Below, in pieces: positions 53,034-62,519 of a DNA stretch of 64,000 bases (its first letter is position 1; every line of letters begins with the position of its first letter). Location: NCBI RefSeq assembly GCF_001956045.1, contig NZ_MRTH01000021.1:1-64000 (forward strand), read 5' to 3'. The notes below the pieces were generated by a model. The model made no database searches. It had not been told where the DNA came from and saw only the letters and a list, made by a program, of their open reading frames with translations. This DNA is from Paenibacillus sp. FSL H7-0331. GTDB lineage: Bacteria; Bacillota; Bacilli; Paenibacillales; NBRC-103111. Made by a program: the position numbers and the translations under genes.

Positions 53034-54455
53034 TTACTTAGCCCCTTTAACTGTCGCCATCGGCTTACAACGGGCAACGACCTGGGCCAGGCCTGCACCG
53101 ACGACGCTTTCGATAATTTGATCTACATCTTTGTAGGCTTGTGGAGATTCATCTATGATCGATTCGAGTGATTTTTGATTCACGACAACTTCATCCTCGG
53201 TTCCTACACGCATGGACGAAGCGAATTCGTCTACAGTAATTAAACGTTTCGTAGCGCTTCGCGAACGAATACGGCCTGCCCCATGGCAGATCGAGTGGAA
53301 ATTCGCTTTTCCCTCAGGAGAGCCCACCATGATATAAGAGGAGGTTCCCATCGAACCTGGAATGAGTGCAGGATGTCCGGTGAGTCGATACGGCTCAGGA
53401 TTATCTGGATGGTTCGGCGGCAGGGAACGGGTAGCCCCTTTTCGATGGACAAAATAAGAATTTCCTTCATGCTCTTCTTCCCATGCATAATTGTGCATAA
53501 GATCGTACAGCGTCGACATTTCAAATTTGGACCCGAATACATCCTTACCCGCTTCCCTAATCGCATACGCGATCAGATGCCGATTGACAACTGCATAGTT
53601 GAGGGCAGAGTACATTAAATCTACATAGCTTTGAGCCACTGGCTCCGAAAGTGCTCCGAATAATAAATGGGGGTCTGCGGTGCCTATCCCTTGAGCGCGC
53701 ATCATCTTCGCCATAAGGCTACCACAATATTGACTCACCGAACCTCCCCACGAACGTGAACCTGAGTGAATCATAAGGATCACTTGACCATCGAATAACC
53801 CCCAAGCTTCAGCTACCTCCCGGTTATCCTCAGCAATCTCAATGTACTGAATCTCTGCAAAATGATTACCTCCCCCGAGTGTTCCGAGTTGGCTATGTGC
53901 ACGATGCCATACCCGATCAGGAAACAGGTTCAGCGCATTTTCGTCAAAATGAAACTTGCTGCGCTCCACATGGGTTAACGAGGTCGCCTTACGAGGCGTG
54001 TAGCCATCCGGGATATATTTTTTGGGGAGACCGAGCAGTCCCTTCTTGATCACATGCTCCAGACGAATATCAGAGAAATGCCCGCGGGCATGATCTTCAA
54101 CAGGCAAATACTTCTCAATTGTTTTGACCAGCTTTCTACGCAGCTTTACTTCTTTCAATTCGTCCTTATGCAGATTCGTTAAGTGAACGCGCATCCCGCA
54201 GCCAATGTCACTGCCGACAATGGACGGAGACACATAGCCATCATGGGTATTCCACACAGCCGTAGTACCGATACAGGTTCCAACACCTACATGTACATCA
54301 GGCGTATAGCTCATATAGACTTGATTCGGAATTTGCAGATTGTTGTTAGCCATTTCAAATACCTTGTAATCTAAAGCTTGAAACAGCGAGGGTCCTGCAT
54401 ATACATGCACCTGTCCGGCAGGAAGCTGGACCTTCTGATAATAGTTTTCTTTCAT
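53034..54455 (-). CDS. rtcB: RNA-splicing ligase RtcB
   Basis: 473 aa from ATG at 54455. RtcB joins 2',3'-cyclic phosphate or 3'-phosphate RNA ends to 5'-OH ends with GTP and Mn2+. Hallmarks are SDIGCGM (metal Cys), TLGGGNHFAEI, MIHSGSRSWG, FVHRKGATRSLP, PGSMGTSSYIM and ICHGAGR, whose His takes the GMP. The protein is complete. No archease gene or RtcR-type sigma-54 regulator is nearby; control may lie in its 240-nt leader, which has a promoter, a short ORF and a terminator hairpin. tatD and a small ORF follow on the same strand. Confidence 0.96.
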   Translation of the reverse strand: MKENYYQKVQLPAGQVHVYAGPSLFQALDYKVFEMANNNLQIPNQVYMSYTPDVHVGVGTCIGTTAVWNTHDGYVSPSIVGSDIGCGMRVHLTNLHKDELKEVKLRRKLVKTIEKYLPVEDHARGHFSDIRLEHVIKKGLLGLPKKYIPDGYTPRKATSLTHVERSKFHFDENALNLFPDRVWHRAHSQLGTLGGGNHFAEIQYIEIAEDNREVAEAWGLFDGQVILMIHSGSRSWGGSVSQYCGSLMAKMMRAQGIGTADPHLLFGALSEPVAQSYVDLMYSALNYAVVNRHLIAYAIREAGKDVFGSKFEMSTLYDLMHNYAWEEEHEGNSYFVHRKGATRSLPPNHPDNPEPYRLTGHPALIPGSMGTSSYIMVGSPEGKANFHSICHGAGRIRSRSATKRLITVDEFASSMRVGTEDEVVVNQKSLESIIDESPQAYKDVDQIIESVVGAGLAQVVARCKPMATVKGAK

Positions 54456-54501
54456 AGGTTTATGATTCCTTTCAATTGTGAATTGGGATCGTGGATAACA
54501 C

Positions 54502-54535
54502 AAAAAAGCCATAGACCTGTATCGTCCATGGCTTT
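54502..54535 (-). terminator. Intrinsic terminator hairpin in the rtcB leader (attenuator candidate)
   Basis: On the minus strand AAAGCCAT (54535-54528) pairs with ATGGCTTT (54512-54505), extended by a G-T wobble and GAC/GTC to a 12-bp stem with a 7-nt loop, and is followed by six Ts. It stands 47 bp upstream of the rtcB start and downstream of the promoter at 54699-54728, so it can control read-through into rtcB. Confidence 0.7.
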
Positions 54536-54581
54536 ACTTACGCCTTCATTATCTAAGCTTCATTAATTGTAATGAGTAAAC

Positions 54582-54665
54582 CTAGTTAAATTCACAGACC
54601 CGGTAAAGGCCGATGAAATGGACTTTCTTCTGTAATTGTGTAGATCGGATGTGGATTGAATTCAT
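54582..54665 (-). CDS. Short leader ORF upstream of rtcB
   Basis: 27 codons from ATG at 54665 to TAG, beginning MNSIHIRSTQLQKK, with a perfect AGGAGG nine bases upstream (a second ATG two codons earlier is too close). It lies between the promoter and the attenuator hairpin. Oddly, a second frame of the same DNA, ending at TGA 54594-54592, looks more protein-like (NPHPIYTITEESPFHRP) but has no start codon. A frameshift or non-AUG start would be needed to use it. Translation of this ORF may control the hairpin. Confidence 0.45.
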   Translation of the reverse strand: MNSIHIRSTQLQKKVHFIGLYRVCEFN

Positions 54666-54698
54666 ATTCATCAGCCTCCTCTCAAGTAATTTAGGTAT

Positions 54699-54728
54699 AT
54701 CATAATGGCATTACCCAACATTTGTCAA
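54699..54728 (-). promoter_or_regulatory. Promoter of the rtcB transcription unit
   Basis: TTGACA (54728-54723), 18 bp, TATGAT (54704-54699) on the minus strand, with a predicted start near 54692. It directly precedes the AGGAGG of the short leader ORF and lies just after the stop codon of the upstream kinase gene. Confidence 0.75.
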
Positions 54729-54764
54729 CGGAAAGATTAATTATAGTAATCATACCTATAAAAA

Positions 54765-56387
54765 TTAATGATCATTCTGAATGTCGTAAGCTAAGGGAAG
54801 TGAAACAATAAATTGGGTACCGTGCTCCGCGTTTGATTTAATATGAATGTTTCCATTATGACTTTCAATAATTCTGTAGCATATCGACAAGCCCAATCCT
54901 AAACCATTTTCCTTTGTGGTGAAAAAAGGATTAAAGATCTCATTGATTTGCTTTTCCGAAATACCTACTCCATTATCGCTAATACTTATTTCCACACAAT
55001 GTTCATCCACATTGGGGGTGAGCCTGATTTCGACCTCTCCTCCACCTTCGGGCATGGCTTCAAAAGCATTTTGTATGAGATTAATGAGCACCTGTTTGAT
55101 TTGATTGGCATCTATCGATATCAGGATCAACGAAGCGCATAAATTTGTTGTAAGAATGGCATTTTTAAGATTAGCCTCACTGGTCATGAATTGAACCGTA
55201 TCCTCAATGACCTTTTGTAGCACATGCTCCTTTTTTTCCGGAGAACTCGGTTTTGCCATAAGTACGAAATCGGATACCATTTTTTTCAAATCAAGTAATT
55301 CATTAAATACGATTTCCAAATATCGTGCCGTGATGTCCGCATTCGGTTTCTTTTCTCTTAATAACTGAATAAATCCCATCACCGAGGTAAGTGGATTCCG
55401 AATTTCATGAGCAATTCCGGCAGCCAGCTTCCCTATCGCTGAAAATTTTTCATACATAATAATTTGCTGCTCAAGCATAGTACGATCGGTTATATCGCGA
55501 ATTTGCAGGTAAGCACCAATAATTTCTTGATTGTCGTCTACAATAGGGATAGCATCTAGCAAGCATGTCATGCGTTTATTGGACGAACTAGGGAGCGTGC
55601 ATTCCCTATTTTCTATTCGATCTCCATGGTTTAGCACTCCCAGCATATAAGGAGCAAACAGGTCAATTGTAAGCACCGAGGTTCCAATTACGTCTTCTCT
55701 CTTACGTTGGGTAACCTTCTCTATCAATTGGTTAAATTCGATAATGCTGCCAGTCTTATCTGCTATAATAATCCCATTGTTAACCGTGTTAAGCGTCATA
55801 TGATTTAATATATTTTGATTCCTGTTTTTCCTTCTCAGGACCATTTCACGTTCCATGGAATCTACCATATTAATTAATAAAGGCAATGCAAATTTACTAT
55901 GAAAATCGAGTAATGTCATCATGCTGACCGTACCTGTCAATCCACCAATATCGGCAAAATCAAAAGGAACACAATAACAGGCTGTCGTATGCAGATGAGT
56001 ATGAAAATGGTCCGTGCCAAGAAGCTCTACGGGCATTTTGTGCTGCAGCGCCATGTCCACTACATTCGTCCCCATGTCTCTTTCGATAAACCGAATGCCC
56101 TCTTGTATACCCAATTGCGCCGCAGATTCCCTTATGGACTCATTCCCAAAGAAGCTAATAATATACCCCAGATCATCAGTCAGTGTGATGAGTATCGGGG
56201 TTCCTTCTAATAGCTTCGTTGTTTTGTCACTGAAAAAATCCATAACCGAGATCGCTTCGGCGAACTTATGTTTTCTTTCCAGCAGTTCATGTACATGTAA
56301 TCGGTTTCTCGGAAACGGGAGCTGGTTTGCTTGTAACCCCGCTTCTTGACACCTTTTTTTGGATTCGCCAATATAATGAGCTTCCAT
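54765..56387 (-). CDS. Soluble sensor histidine kinase (GAF-like, PAS, HisKA, HATPase)
   Basis: 540 aa from ATG at 56387, eight bases after GAGGGG; the longer frame lacks a site. There are no membrane helices. An N-terminal GAF-like sensor (about 35-185; VMDFFSDKTTKLLEGTPILITLTDD, GTNVVDMAL) resembles that of AcoR-type regulators. A PAS domain (about 215-320), HisKA with the phospho-acceptor His in GIAHEIRNPLTSVMGF and HATPase_c (NLIQNAFEAM, DNGVGIS, GLGLGLSIC) follow. No response regulator adjoins it, so it is an orphan kinase like those feeding the sporulation phosphorelay or a NtrB-like sensor. Confidence 0.9.
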   Translation of the reverse strand: MEAHYIGESKKRCQEAGLQANQLPFPRNRLHVHELLERKHKFAEAISVMDFFSDKTTKLLEGTPILITLTDDLGYIISFFGNESIRESAAQLGIQEGIRFIERDMGTNVVDMALQHKMPVELLGTDHFHTHLHTTACYCVPFDFADIGGLTGTVSMMTLLDFHSKFALPLLINMVDSMEREMVLRRKNRNQNILNHMTLNTVNNGIIIADKTGSIIEFNQLIEKVTQRKREDVIGTSVLTIDLFAPYMLGVLNHGDRIENRECTLPSSSNKRMTCLLDAIPIVDDNQEIIGAYLQIRDITDRTMLEQQIIMYEKFSAIGKLAAGIAHEIRNPLTSVMGFIQLLREKKPNADITARYLEIVFNELLDLKKMVSDFVLMAKPSSPEKKEHVLQKVIEDTVQFMTSEANLKNAILTTNLCASLILISIDANQIKQVLINLIQNAFEAMPEGGGEVEIRLTPNVDEHCVEISISDNGVGISEKQINEIFNPFFTTKENGLGLGLSICYRIIESHNGNIHIKSNAEHGTQFIVSLPLAYDIQNDH

Positions 56388-56626
56388 TAGTAAATCCCCT
56401 CGGGTTAGTTTCATTGCTTCTAGAATACCACAACTAACTCCGTAAAGTCTCTGCACAAATTCTCATCTGAATAGTCGCGGCAAAATTGAAACAAGGTGGA
56501 AAATAACAACAAATCTGTCTCTCGCCTAAATTGAAACGGCTGTTCCGAAAGTGGACGTTTCTTATTGCAGCTACATACGATAACCTAAAATTGTTAGGAT
56601 AAGTTATAAGAAATGAGGGAGCCTTC

Positions 56627-57439
56627 ATGGATCAGGTACAATTGCAAAATCATCTTCGCAGCGGACAAAGAGTTTATGGCACACTGATTATATCCACCTC
56701 ACCCCGATGGCCGGTTGAAGTACGGAAATTGGGTATTGATTTCGTCTTTATTGACACCGAGCATATGTCTATCGACCGAGATATGCTCTCCTGGATGTGT
56801 CGAACTTACTCAGCGCTCGGACTAGCGCCAATCGTACGCATTCCTTCCCCGGATCCTTATGAAGCAAGTAAAGCTATGGATGCGGGAGCAGCAGGTATTG
56901 TTGCCCCTTATATCGAAACCGTGGAGCAGGTACAAGCGCTTAGGGGAGCGGTCAAACTTCGGCCGATCAAGGGCGAGAAATTAGCGCGTATTGTTCAAGG
57001 CCACGAAGAGCCTGAGGAGCCGCTGGCAGCTTATCTGGAGCAATACAATGCGGGTAACATACTGATCGTCAATATCGAGAGCGAACCCGCGCTTGAGGCG
57101 CTGGATGCCATCCTGCAGGTTCCACAATTGGACGGTGTATTGATCGGCCCCCACGATTTATCATGCAGTCTGAACGTACCGGAACAATATGACCACCCTG
57201 TGTTTAAGGAAGCTGTCAGCACGATCATTCGTAAGGCAAGAGCCGCTCATGTGGCGGCGGGCATACATTACTTCTGGGGCGTGGAACAAGAAATTGCATG
57301 GGGACAAGAAGGCCTGAATCTGTTTGTTCATGCCTCCGATATGACAGCTTTTATAGCCCAAATGGAACGCGATCTCAATGAAATCAAACTAAAATTAGGT
57401 GATAGTTCACAAAATATGGATAATAATATTCATATATGA
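56627..57439 (+). CDS. HpcH/HpaI-family aldolase
   Basis: 270 aa from ATG at 56627 (GAGGGAGCCTTC upstream). It is a metal-dependent class II pyruvate aldolase of the HpaI type, retaining the His in IDTEHMSID, Arg in PIVRIPSP, Glu in NIESEPAL and Asp in GPHDLSCSL. Such enzymes split 2-keto-3-deoxy sugar acids or 4-hydroxy-2-oxo acids. It is convergent with the YesN-like regulator gene and stands alone, so its pathway is open; the sugar ABC operon nearby is only a hint. Confidence 0.9.
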   Translation: MDQVQLQNHLRSGQRVYGTLIISTSPRWPVEVRKLGIDFVFIDTEHMSIDRDMLSWMCRTYSALGLAPIVRIPSPDPYEASKAMDAGAAGIVAPYIETVEQVQALRGAVKLRPIKGEKLARIVQGHEEPEEPLAAYLEQYNAGNILIVNIESEPALEALDAILQVPQLDGVLIGPHDLSCSLNVPEQYDHPVFKEAVSTIIRKARAAHVAAGIHYFWGVEQEIAWGQEGLNLFVHASDMTAFIAQMERDLNEIKLKLGDSSQNMDNNIHI

Positions 57440-57481
57440 GCTCAATTTAAGCGGTACCAATGTGTACGGTTCTGCCGTCTT

Positions 57482-59800
57482 TTATTTATTACGGCTCAAA
57501 TTCCGGTATAGCAGCGGAGTCGTGCCCTCATACTTTTTAAATAGACGGATAAACGTCGTACGGCTGAAAATACCGACACGATTGGAAATCTCGCTAACAT
57601 TCAAATCGGTTTCCACCAGCATCTCCTTGGCCTTCGCAATCCGATACTTACTGATGTACCCAATAAGATTCTCACCTGTTTTTTCTTTAAATACATGCGA
57701 AATATATTTGGAGGAGACGCCCATCTCACCGGAGATTTTCTCCAGACCCAGATCATGATGGTAGTTTCCTTCTATGTATTCGATAATGAGCGAGCTGATC
57801 TCGCTGAAGCCGTCCTGCTCCTGTGAGGAAAACCGATCCATGATCAGCTCAAAAAAAGCAAGCACCACATTCAGCTGTTCTTCGTGGTTCGTTAATGAAA
57901 CCAGCTTACCTGGTTCCATCAGTTCACTCGGATTGATCCCCCGTTCAGCCAGGAAACGGCAGCCTGTGTTGTAGATTTCAGATACGAGAGCCGAGATCAA
58001 GTGACGGGGGACGCCCTTCTCTTTGTTTTTCCCGATAATACTATCCACCTTCAGCCGAAGATTAGACATATCGCCTGCCTTCAAGCAGTTAATAATGCCA
58101 TTCTCATCCATGAACGAATAGGAATAATGCATAGAGCCATGAGAAACAGCAGTGGCATCAATAATTTGAAAATCCATCTTTCCATCCGCCGATTCCAGCG
58201 CCTTCAACGCATCCGCGTAAGACCTCGTAATGCCTTCAATCCCTTCATGCATGTCTCCAAGCCCCATATAAATGAAGCAATACCTTGAATCGTAATGGAA
58301 CGTGTCGACCATCGTTTGCAGGCCCTTCCGCAGCTGCTCCGTGTCCTCGGCATCCTCCACATTTACGATCCCGATATACAGATGATCGTGTTCCTCCAGC
58401 AAGTATATATTGGCGTAAGGCAGCAGCAGCCCCCATATAATCTTTTTCATTTTGCTAACGATGTGTAACCGCTCGACATCCTGAATGTCCTGATAAAATG
58501 CCTCCTTAAAGTCGAAGCGGATGATGCAGCACACATACGAAGGCTTGTGAAAGGAGCTGTACTTGCTTAGCATGGTTCCAACTTCCTGTTTGTTAACTGC
58601 AGTTCTTCCGTGAATCAGATTCAACAGTGATTGCTCCAAATATCCGACGGATACCGTTTCCAGTTCATGCTTGAATTGGTGATTATGCTCGATTAGCCGA
58701 TGAATACGAGTACCGATAAAATCAAACGCCGTATGCCGGTTAGTACTGTCAGCACGCCCATCGCTCTCTTCAGGATGGTCAAGAATATCCCGTATGCGTT
58801 TAATGGGATTATACAGATTGAAGGTAAATATAAACGAGAACAGGATCCCGACCACAACCAGCACAAAGCAGGTCGTTAGTAAAGAAAAGAGGTAATAGCT
58901 CGTTTGATTACGAAATTCGGCTACAGGCGTCACCGAATAATAGCTCCAGCCGTACGTTTCCGACGTGACCTGAGTTACAATGAATGCCTCTTGGTTGATC
59001 TTCAATTCTCCATGCTGAAAGCTCCCCGATTTGAAGAAAGCCTGAATTTGTGAAATAACCGATGACTCGGTCAACTGGTTCGCACTGCTCCATATCACCT
59101 TGTTGTGATTGTTGTCGATTACAATGAATTGGGTAGAGTCCACCAAAGTATGATTACGTAACGTCTTATCGATAATGTCAATGGGAATCGTATATACCAT
59201 AACCGCTTTATGGCCATTAACCAGACTGGTGAACAAGAATGGAATAACCGTTTTACTCACTGTCCTGTTTACTCGAACCTCAGTTGGCTCCAGAATCTCT
59301 AAGGGCCTGCCGTTCTCAAGCTTGTCTCTCCACAAGTTCTGATCGTATCCGCTAAACTTGTAATTCTCAAAAAACTGCCGATAATCCTCTAATCCATCCT
59401 GCTTAAATACCTTTTCATCATCTGTGTAAACAAATATATTATCAATTAATTCACTTAGATTGTTAGAAATTCTCGCTAATGTTTGCGTAACTTTGGTTAG
59501 CTCCAAACGTTCATCATCGCGATACTCGGCATAAGGTTTTAGAATGGCTCTAACCTCATAAAAAAAGCTGGGCCCGGAGCTGGATTGCGCCGTATTCAAA
59601 TAAATATCGATGGTATGAACAGACGATTGCAGGTTCGTTTCAAACTTCTGTGTGAACTCTTCCTGGAGTCGATTCGTCGTGGTTACGTAATAAATCGCCC
59701 CTATCAATACAATAGGGATCAAAAAAGAGAGGAAGAACAGCAGTATACGTAAAAAAAGTCTGTTTAATGGAACGGAAACTTTGGAATTCATTGTTTTCAT
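57482..59800 (-). CDS. Membrane-bound AraC-family regulator (YesN/YtdP-like)
   Basis: 772 aa. A membrane helix (about 17-40), a large extracytoplasmic sensor (about 42-295), a second helix (about 300-325), a cytoplasmic linker and a C-terminal AraC double HTH (about 670-768; GLEKISGEMGVSSKYISHVFKEKTGENLIGYISKYR and VSEISNRVGIFSRTTFIRLFKKYEGTTP). This architecture is typical of Paenibacillus regulators placed beside LplA/LplB/LplC-type sugar importers. ATG at 59800 follows GAGGGTGGTTGAGCA. It lies directly downstream of the importer operon and likely activates it on sensing an oligosaccharide. Confidence 0.93.
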   Translation of the reverse strand: MKTMNSKVSVPLNRLFLRILLFFLSFLIPIVLIGAIYYVTTTNRLQEEFTQKFETNLQSSVHTIDIYLNTAQSSSGPSFFYEVRAILKPYAEYRDDERLELTKVTQTLARISNNLSELIDNIFVYTDDEKVFKQDGLEDYRQFFENYKFSGYDQNLWRDKLENGRPLEILEPTEVRVNRTVSKTVIPFLFTSLVNGHKAVMVYTIPIDIIDKTLRNHTLVDSTQFIVIDNNHNKVIWSSANQLTESSVISQIQAFFKSGSFQHGELKINQEAFIVTQVTSETYGWSYYSVTPVAEFRNQTSYYLFSLLTTCFVLVVVGILFSFIFTFNLYNPIKRIRDILDHPEESDGRADSTNRHTAFDFIGTRIHRLIEHNHQFKHELETVSVGYLEQSLLNLIHGRTAVNKQEVGTMLSKYSSFHKPSYVCCIIRFDFKEAFYQDIQDVERLHIVSKMKKIIWGLLLPYANIYLLEEHDHLYIGIVNVEDAEDTEQLRKGLQTMVDTFHYDSRYCFIYMGLGDMHEGIEGITRSYADALKALESADGKMDFQIIDATAVSHGSMHYSYSFMDENGIINCLKAGDMSNLRLKVDSIIGKNKEKGVPRHLISALVSEIYNTGCRFLAERGINPSELMEPGKLVSLTNHEEQLNVVLAFFELIMDRFSSQEQDGFSEISSLIIEYIEGNYHHDLGLEKISGEMGVSSKYISHVFKEKTGENLIGYISKYRIAKAKEMLVETDLNVSEISNRVGIFSRTTFIRLFKKYEGTTPLLYRNLSRNK

Positions 59801-59935
59801 TGCTCAACCACCCTCTCTCTTGGTCCCATTGAATGAAGGCGCTTCCTTATCTTCTTATTATACTGCCAAACCTGTAAAAAGAAATGCCCAACCTTGCGAT
59901 ATCAGGGGCTTCCAATAACCTCATCAGAAATATGC

Positions 59936-59976
59936 AAAAACCCGCCAGGGCCGTTGAAACGCGGCTTCTGGCAGGC
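59936..59976 (-). terminator. Intrinsic terminator after the sugar-binding protein gene
   Basis: CCTGCCAGAAGCCG and CGGCCCTGGCGGG form a GC-rich stem with minor mismatches on the minus strand, followed by TTTTTGC. It separates the importer operon from the YesN-like regulator gene. Confidence 0.85.
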
Positions 59977-60006
59977 CTTCCTATCAGAAATCCTTTGATA
60001 GCACAC

Positions 60007-61581
60007 TCATTGTTTGAGATAACGTTGATTGGCTTCATTATATATCTTTTCAATTTCCAAAGCTCCGCTGTCGATAAGCTGCTGGGAAAACTTATCGAAA
60101 TCACTAACAGGGCGAACTCCAATAATAAATTTGTCCATCTCCTGATCGACCAGCGTGTCCACCTTGGACTGCAATGTTTTTAATCGTGAAAGCTCGTCAT
60201 TCGTAAATGGCGGAGCGACCACCTCGTAGACATAACCCTTCTCGGTAGTAATCATATCTTTCCATTTCACCAGCTCAGGGGCCGAGGTCTCAACCATCGG
60301 GTGTTCGTCGACATTAAGAGCAAGCTGCTCAAAACCGGTCGCCAGATCAGTTTGCATATTGCGGAAGGGGTCCTTCATTTGGGCATATTTCTGAAGCACA
60401 CTGTCCAAAATAACAGGCTTGCCGTTCTCCATTTTGTAATTAACCCCTTCTACACCATATGCCGTGGCCCGTGTCCCTTCCTCACCATAAAACCAATCCA
60501 GGAATCGAACCAGCTCATGCGGATTTTTCGTTTTGGAGCTAATTACGATATTGTGCATCCAGTCTTTTTTATACATCCAGCCCCGTGTTTGACCTCGATC
60601 GTTTTTCATCAACGGAAGCAGCTCGAAACGAGCTTTGGGATTAATCGGCTTCAAGGCTTCATTAAAATTGACACCAAAGCTGTTATTATCGTAGTAGAAC
60701 AACGACCTGCCTGAAGCCAGCTTCTCTTTCATGGCATCGGCTGTATTGACCGCGTAGTCCGGGTCCAGCAGCTTTTCCTTAAACAGCTTGCTCATGAATT
60801 CAAGAACGGGTTTAAATTCGGGATGAGCCTGACCGTATACATATTTGCCACCCTCTATGTTCGGATCATAATAAATCCGGTTTCCTGAACCCATTGCGAA
60901 GGCAAGCGGCTTTAATAAATTAAATGCATTTTCTCTTCCCGTATACGGAATGGAATTGGGATACTTCTCTTTAAACTTTTTGAGCACCTTATACAAGTCG
61001 TCAAAGGTTTTCGGAGCCTCCAGCCCTAATTCCTCCAGCAAATCGTATCGTATCATCGCACCCTGAGCCAGCTGAAGCTTCCAAGCTCCCAATTTCGGAA
61101 ACGAATAGATTTTGCCGTCAATATTATTTTTAGCAATTTCTTTATTTTCCTTCATGATTTTGGCCAGATTGGGCGCATCGCTCATATAGTCGCTGATCGG
61201 CAGAAAGAGTCCGTTCTTGGCCCCGTCGACATACATTTGTTTGCCATAGGCGACCTCCATAATATCTGGCAGGCTGTTGGTGGCAATAATCGTCTGCGCT
61301 TTTTGCTCAAAGTTTGTTGTGACGAGCTCCAATTGAATTTTTACATTCGTTTTCTCAAATATATAATCGAATAGCGGTGCCTGCAGGTTAATATTTGAAG
61401 AGCCTTTCAGTATTTTCACGGTTAATGGCACATCAGACGCCTTACTTCCCGCTGCAGCAGGCTTCGGGGTGCTTGTGCTTGGAACCTCCTTCACCGTTTG
61501 CTTAGACGAAGAATCCGAGCATGCCGTAACGGTCAGCATCAGTGCCATAGATGAAAGAAGTACTTTTCCTTGTTTGTTCAT
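60007..61581 (-). CDS. Sugar ABC transporter substrate-binding lipoprotein (LplA-like)
   Basis: 524 aa. The signal peptide ends at the lipobox VTAC (Cys21), followed by a Ser/Thr/Pro/Ala linker. The length and segments such as IATNSLPDIMEVAYG, GKIYSFPKLG and YDLLEELGLEAPKTFDDLYKVLKKF are those of the large LplA-type binding proteins for oligosaccharides. ATG at 61581 follows GAGGGGAAAGT. It is the last gene of the importer, after the two permeases. No ATPase is encoded; such importers in Firmicutes share MsmX-like ATPases from elsewhere. Confidence 0.93.
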   Translation of the reverse strand: MNKQGKVLLSSMALMLTVTACSDSSSKQTVKEVPSTSTPKPAAAGSKASDVPLTVKILKGSSNINLQAPLFDYIFEKTNVKIQLELVTTNFEQKAQTIIATNSLPDIMEVAYGKQMYVDGAKNGLFLPISDYMSDAPNLAKIMKENKEIAKNNIDGKIYSFPKLGAWKLQLAQGAMIRYDLLEELGLEAPKTFDDLYKVLKKFKEKYPNSIPYTGRENAFNLLKPLAFAMGSGNRIYYDPNIEGGKYVYGQAHPEFKPVLEFMSKLFKEKLLDPDYAVNTADAMKEKLASGRSLFYYDNNSFGVNFNEALKPINPKARFELLPLMKNDRGQTRGWMYKKDWMHNIVISSKTKNPHELVRFLDWFYGEEGTRATAYGVEGVNYKMENGKPVILDSVLQKYAQMKDPFRNMQTDLATGFEQLALNVDEHPMVETSAPELVKWKDMITTEKGYVYEVVAPPFTNDELSRLKTLQSKVDTLVDQEMDKFIIGVRPVSDFDKFSQQLIDSGALEIEKIYNEANQRYLKQ

Positions 61582-61611
61582 ACTTTCCCCTCCTCAAATG
61601 AATAGTCAACG

Positions 61612-62481
61612 TTAACCTTTCAACGAACCGACCATTGCGCCTTTAACAAAATATTTTTGAATAAACGGATACACTGCGAGAATCGGTAAAATGGTTACGA
61701 TCACAACGGCATACTTCATGCTTAGGAGAATGGTGGTCAGATCCCTCGTTGAGTTGACCTCGCCTACATTGCCATCGACAATCATACTGCGCATGATGAT
61801 TTGGACGGGCACCATTTCGTTATTACGTAAATAGATCGTAGCAGGAAAAAAGCTATTCCAATGCCACACTGCATAGAACATGATCATAGTAGCAAACACA
61901 GGAGCTGATAGTGGAATAATGATCCTCCAAAATATCGTGATCTCATGGGCACCATCAATGACAGCCGATTCCTGTATTTCATTCGGAATGTTCTGGAAAA
62001 ACGTCCTCATGATGATCATATACCATACGTTGATCGCGGGTGGAATGACGATGGCCCACATGCTGTTCATCAGCCCCAAGCTGTCAACAACAAGATAAGT
62101 CGGGATCATCCCACCGTGGAACAGCATCGTAATGACAATGAAAATGGTAAAAAATGACCGGCCATAAAGCCTGCTTCGAGATAAGGGATAAGCACACAGT
62201 GCGGTCGCTGCTACATTAATGAAGGTGCCTACACTAGTGTACAGCAAAGTATTGCCGTACGCCCTAATCACTTTGGGATCTGTAAGAATGGTGTAATACG
62301 CATCGAAATTAAACCCTATAGGAAACCATTTGATTTCTCCCCGCATCACGTTCATCCCATTGCTGACTGAAACAATAAACATGTAATAAAGCGGATATAC
62401 AAAGGCAAAGATAGCCGCAATCAAACTCAGATAGATGACGGCATCAAAGCAAATGGAGCCCACGGTCATTTGTTTTTTCAT
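61612..62481 (-). CDS. Carbohydrate ABC transporter permease (LplC/YtcP-like)
   Basis: 289 aa with six membrane segments. The EAA loop reads EIQESAVIDGAHEITIFWRIIIPLSAP (about 170-196), typical of CUT1 permeases. The ribosome site AAAGGAGAATCAC precedes ATG at 62481. It pairs with the LplB-like permease 38 bp upstream. Confidence 0.94.
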   Translation of the reverse strand: MKKQMTVGSICFDAVIYLSLIAAIFAFVYPLYYMFIVSVSNGMNVMRGEIKWFPIGFNFDAYYTILTDPKVIRAYGNTLLYTSVGTFINVAATALCAYPLSRSRLYGRSFFTIFIVITMLFHGGMIPTYLVVDSLGLMNSMWAIVIPPAINVWYMIIMRTFFQNIPNEIQESAVIDGAHEITIFWRIIIPLSAPVFATMIMFYAVWHWNSFFPATIYLRNNEMVPVQIIMRSMIVDGNVGEVNSTRDLTTILLSMKYAVVIVTILPILAVYPFIQKYFVKGAMVGSLKG

Positions 62482-62519
62482 GTGATTCTCCTTTCATAAT
62501 GTGCTGTAACGGAGAACTA

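Noticed and set aside
54644..54663. TGTGGATTGAA near the rtcB leader, similar to the 3' end of the CRISPR repeat
   Set aside because: Only 11 bases match, there is no repeat stem, promoter or spacer layout, and the sequence lies within the short leader ORF; chance is likely.
54540..54764. T-box leader upstream of rtcB
   Set aside because: There is no T-box consensus or specifier-loop layout; the terminator is present but the rest is a short ORF.
59828..59850. cre-like sequence upstream of the YesN-like regulator
   Set aside because: A fixed A of the cre consensus is replaced by G, so the match is too weak to call.
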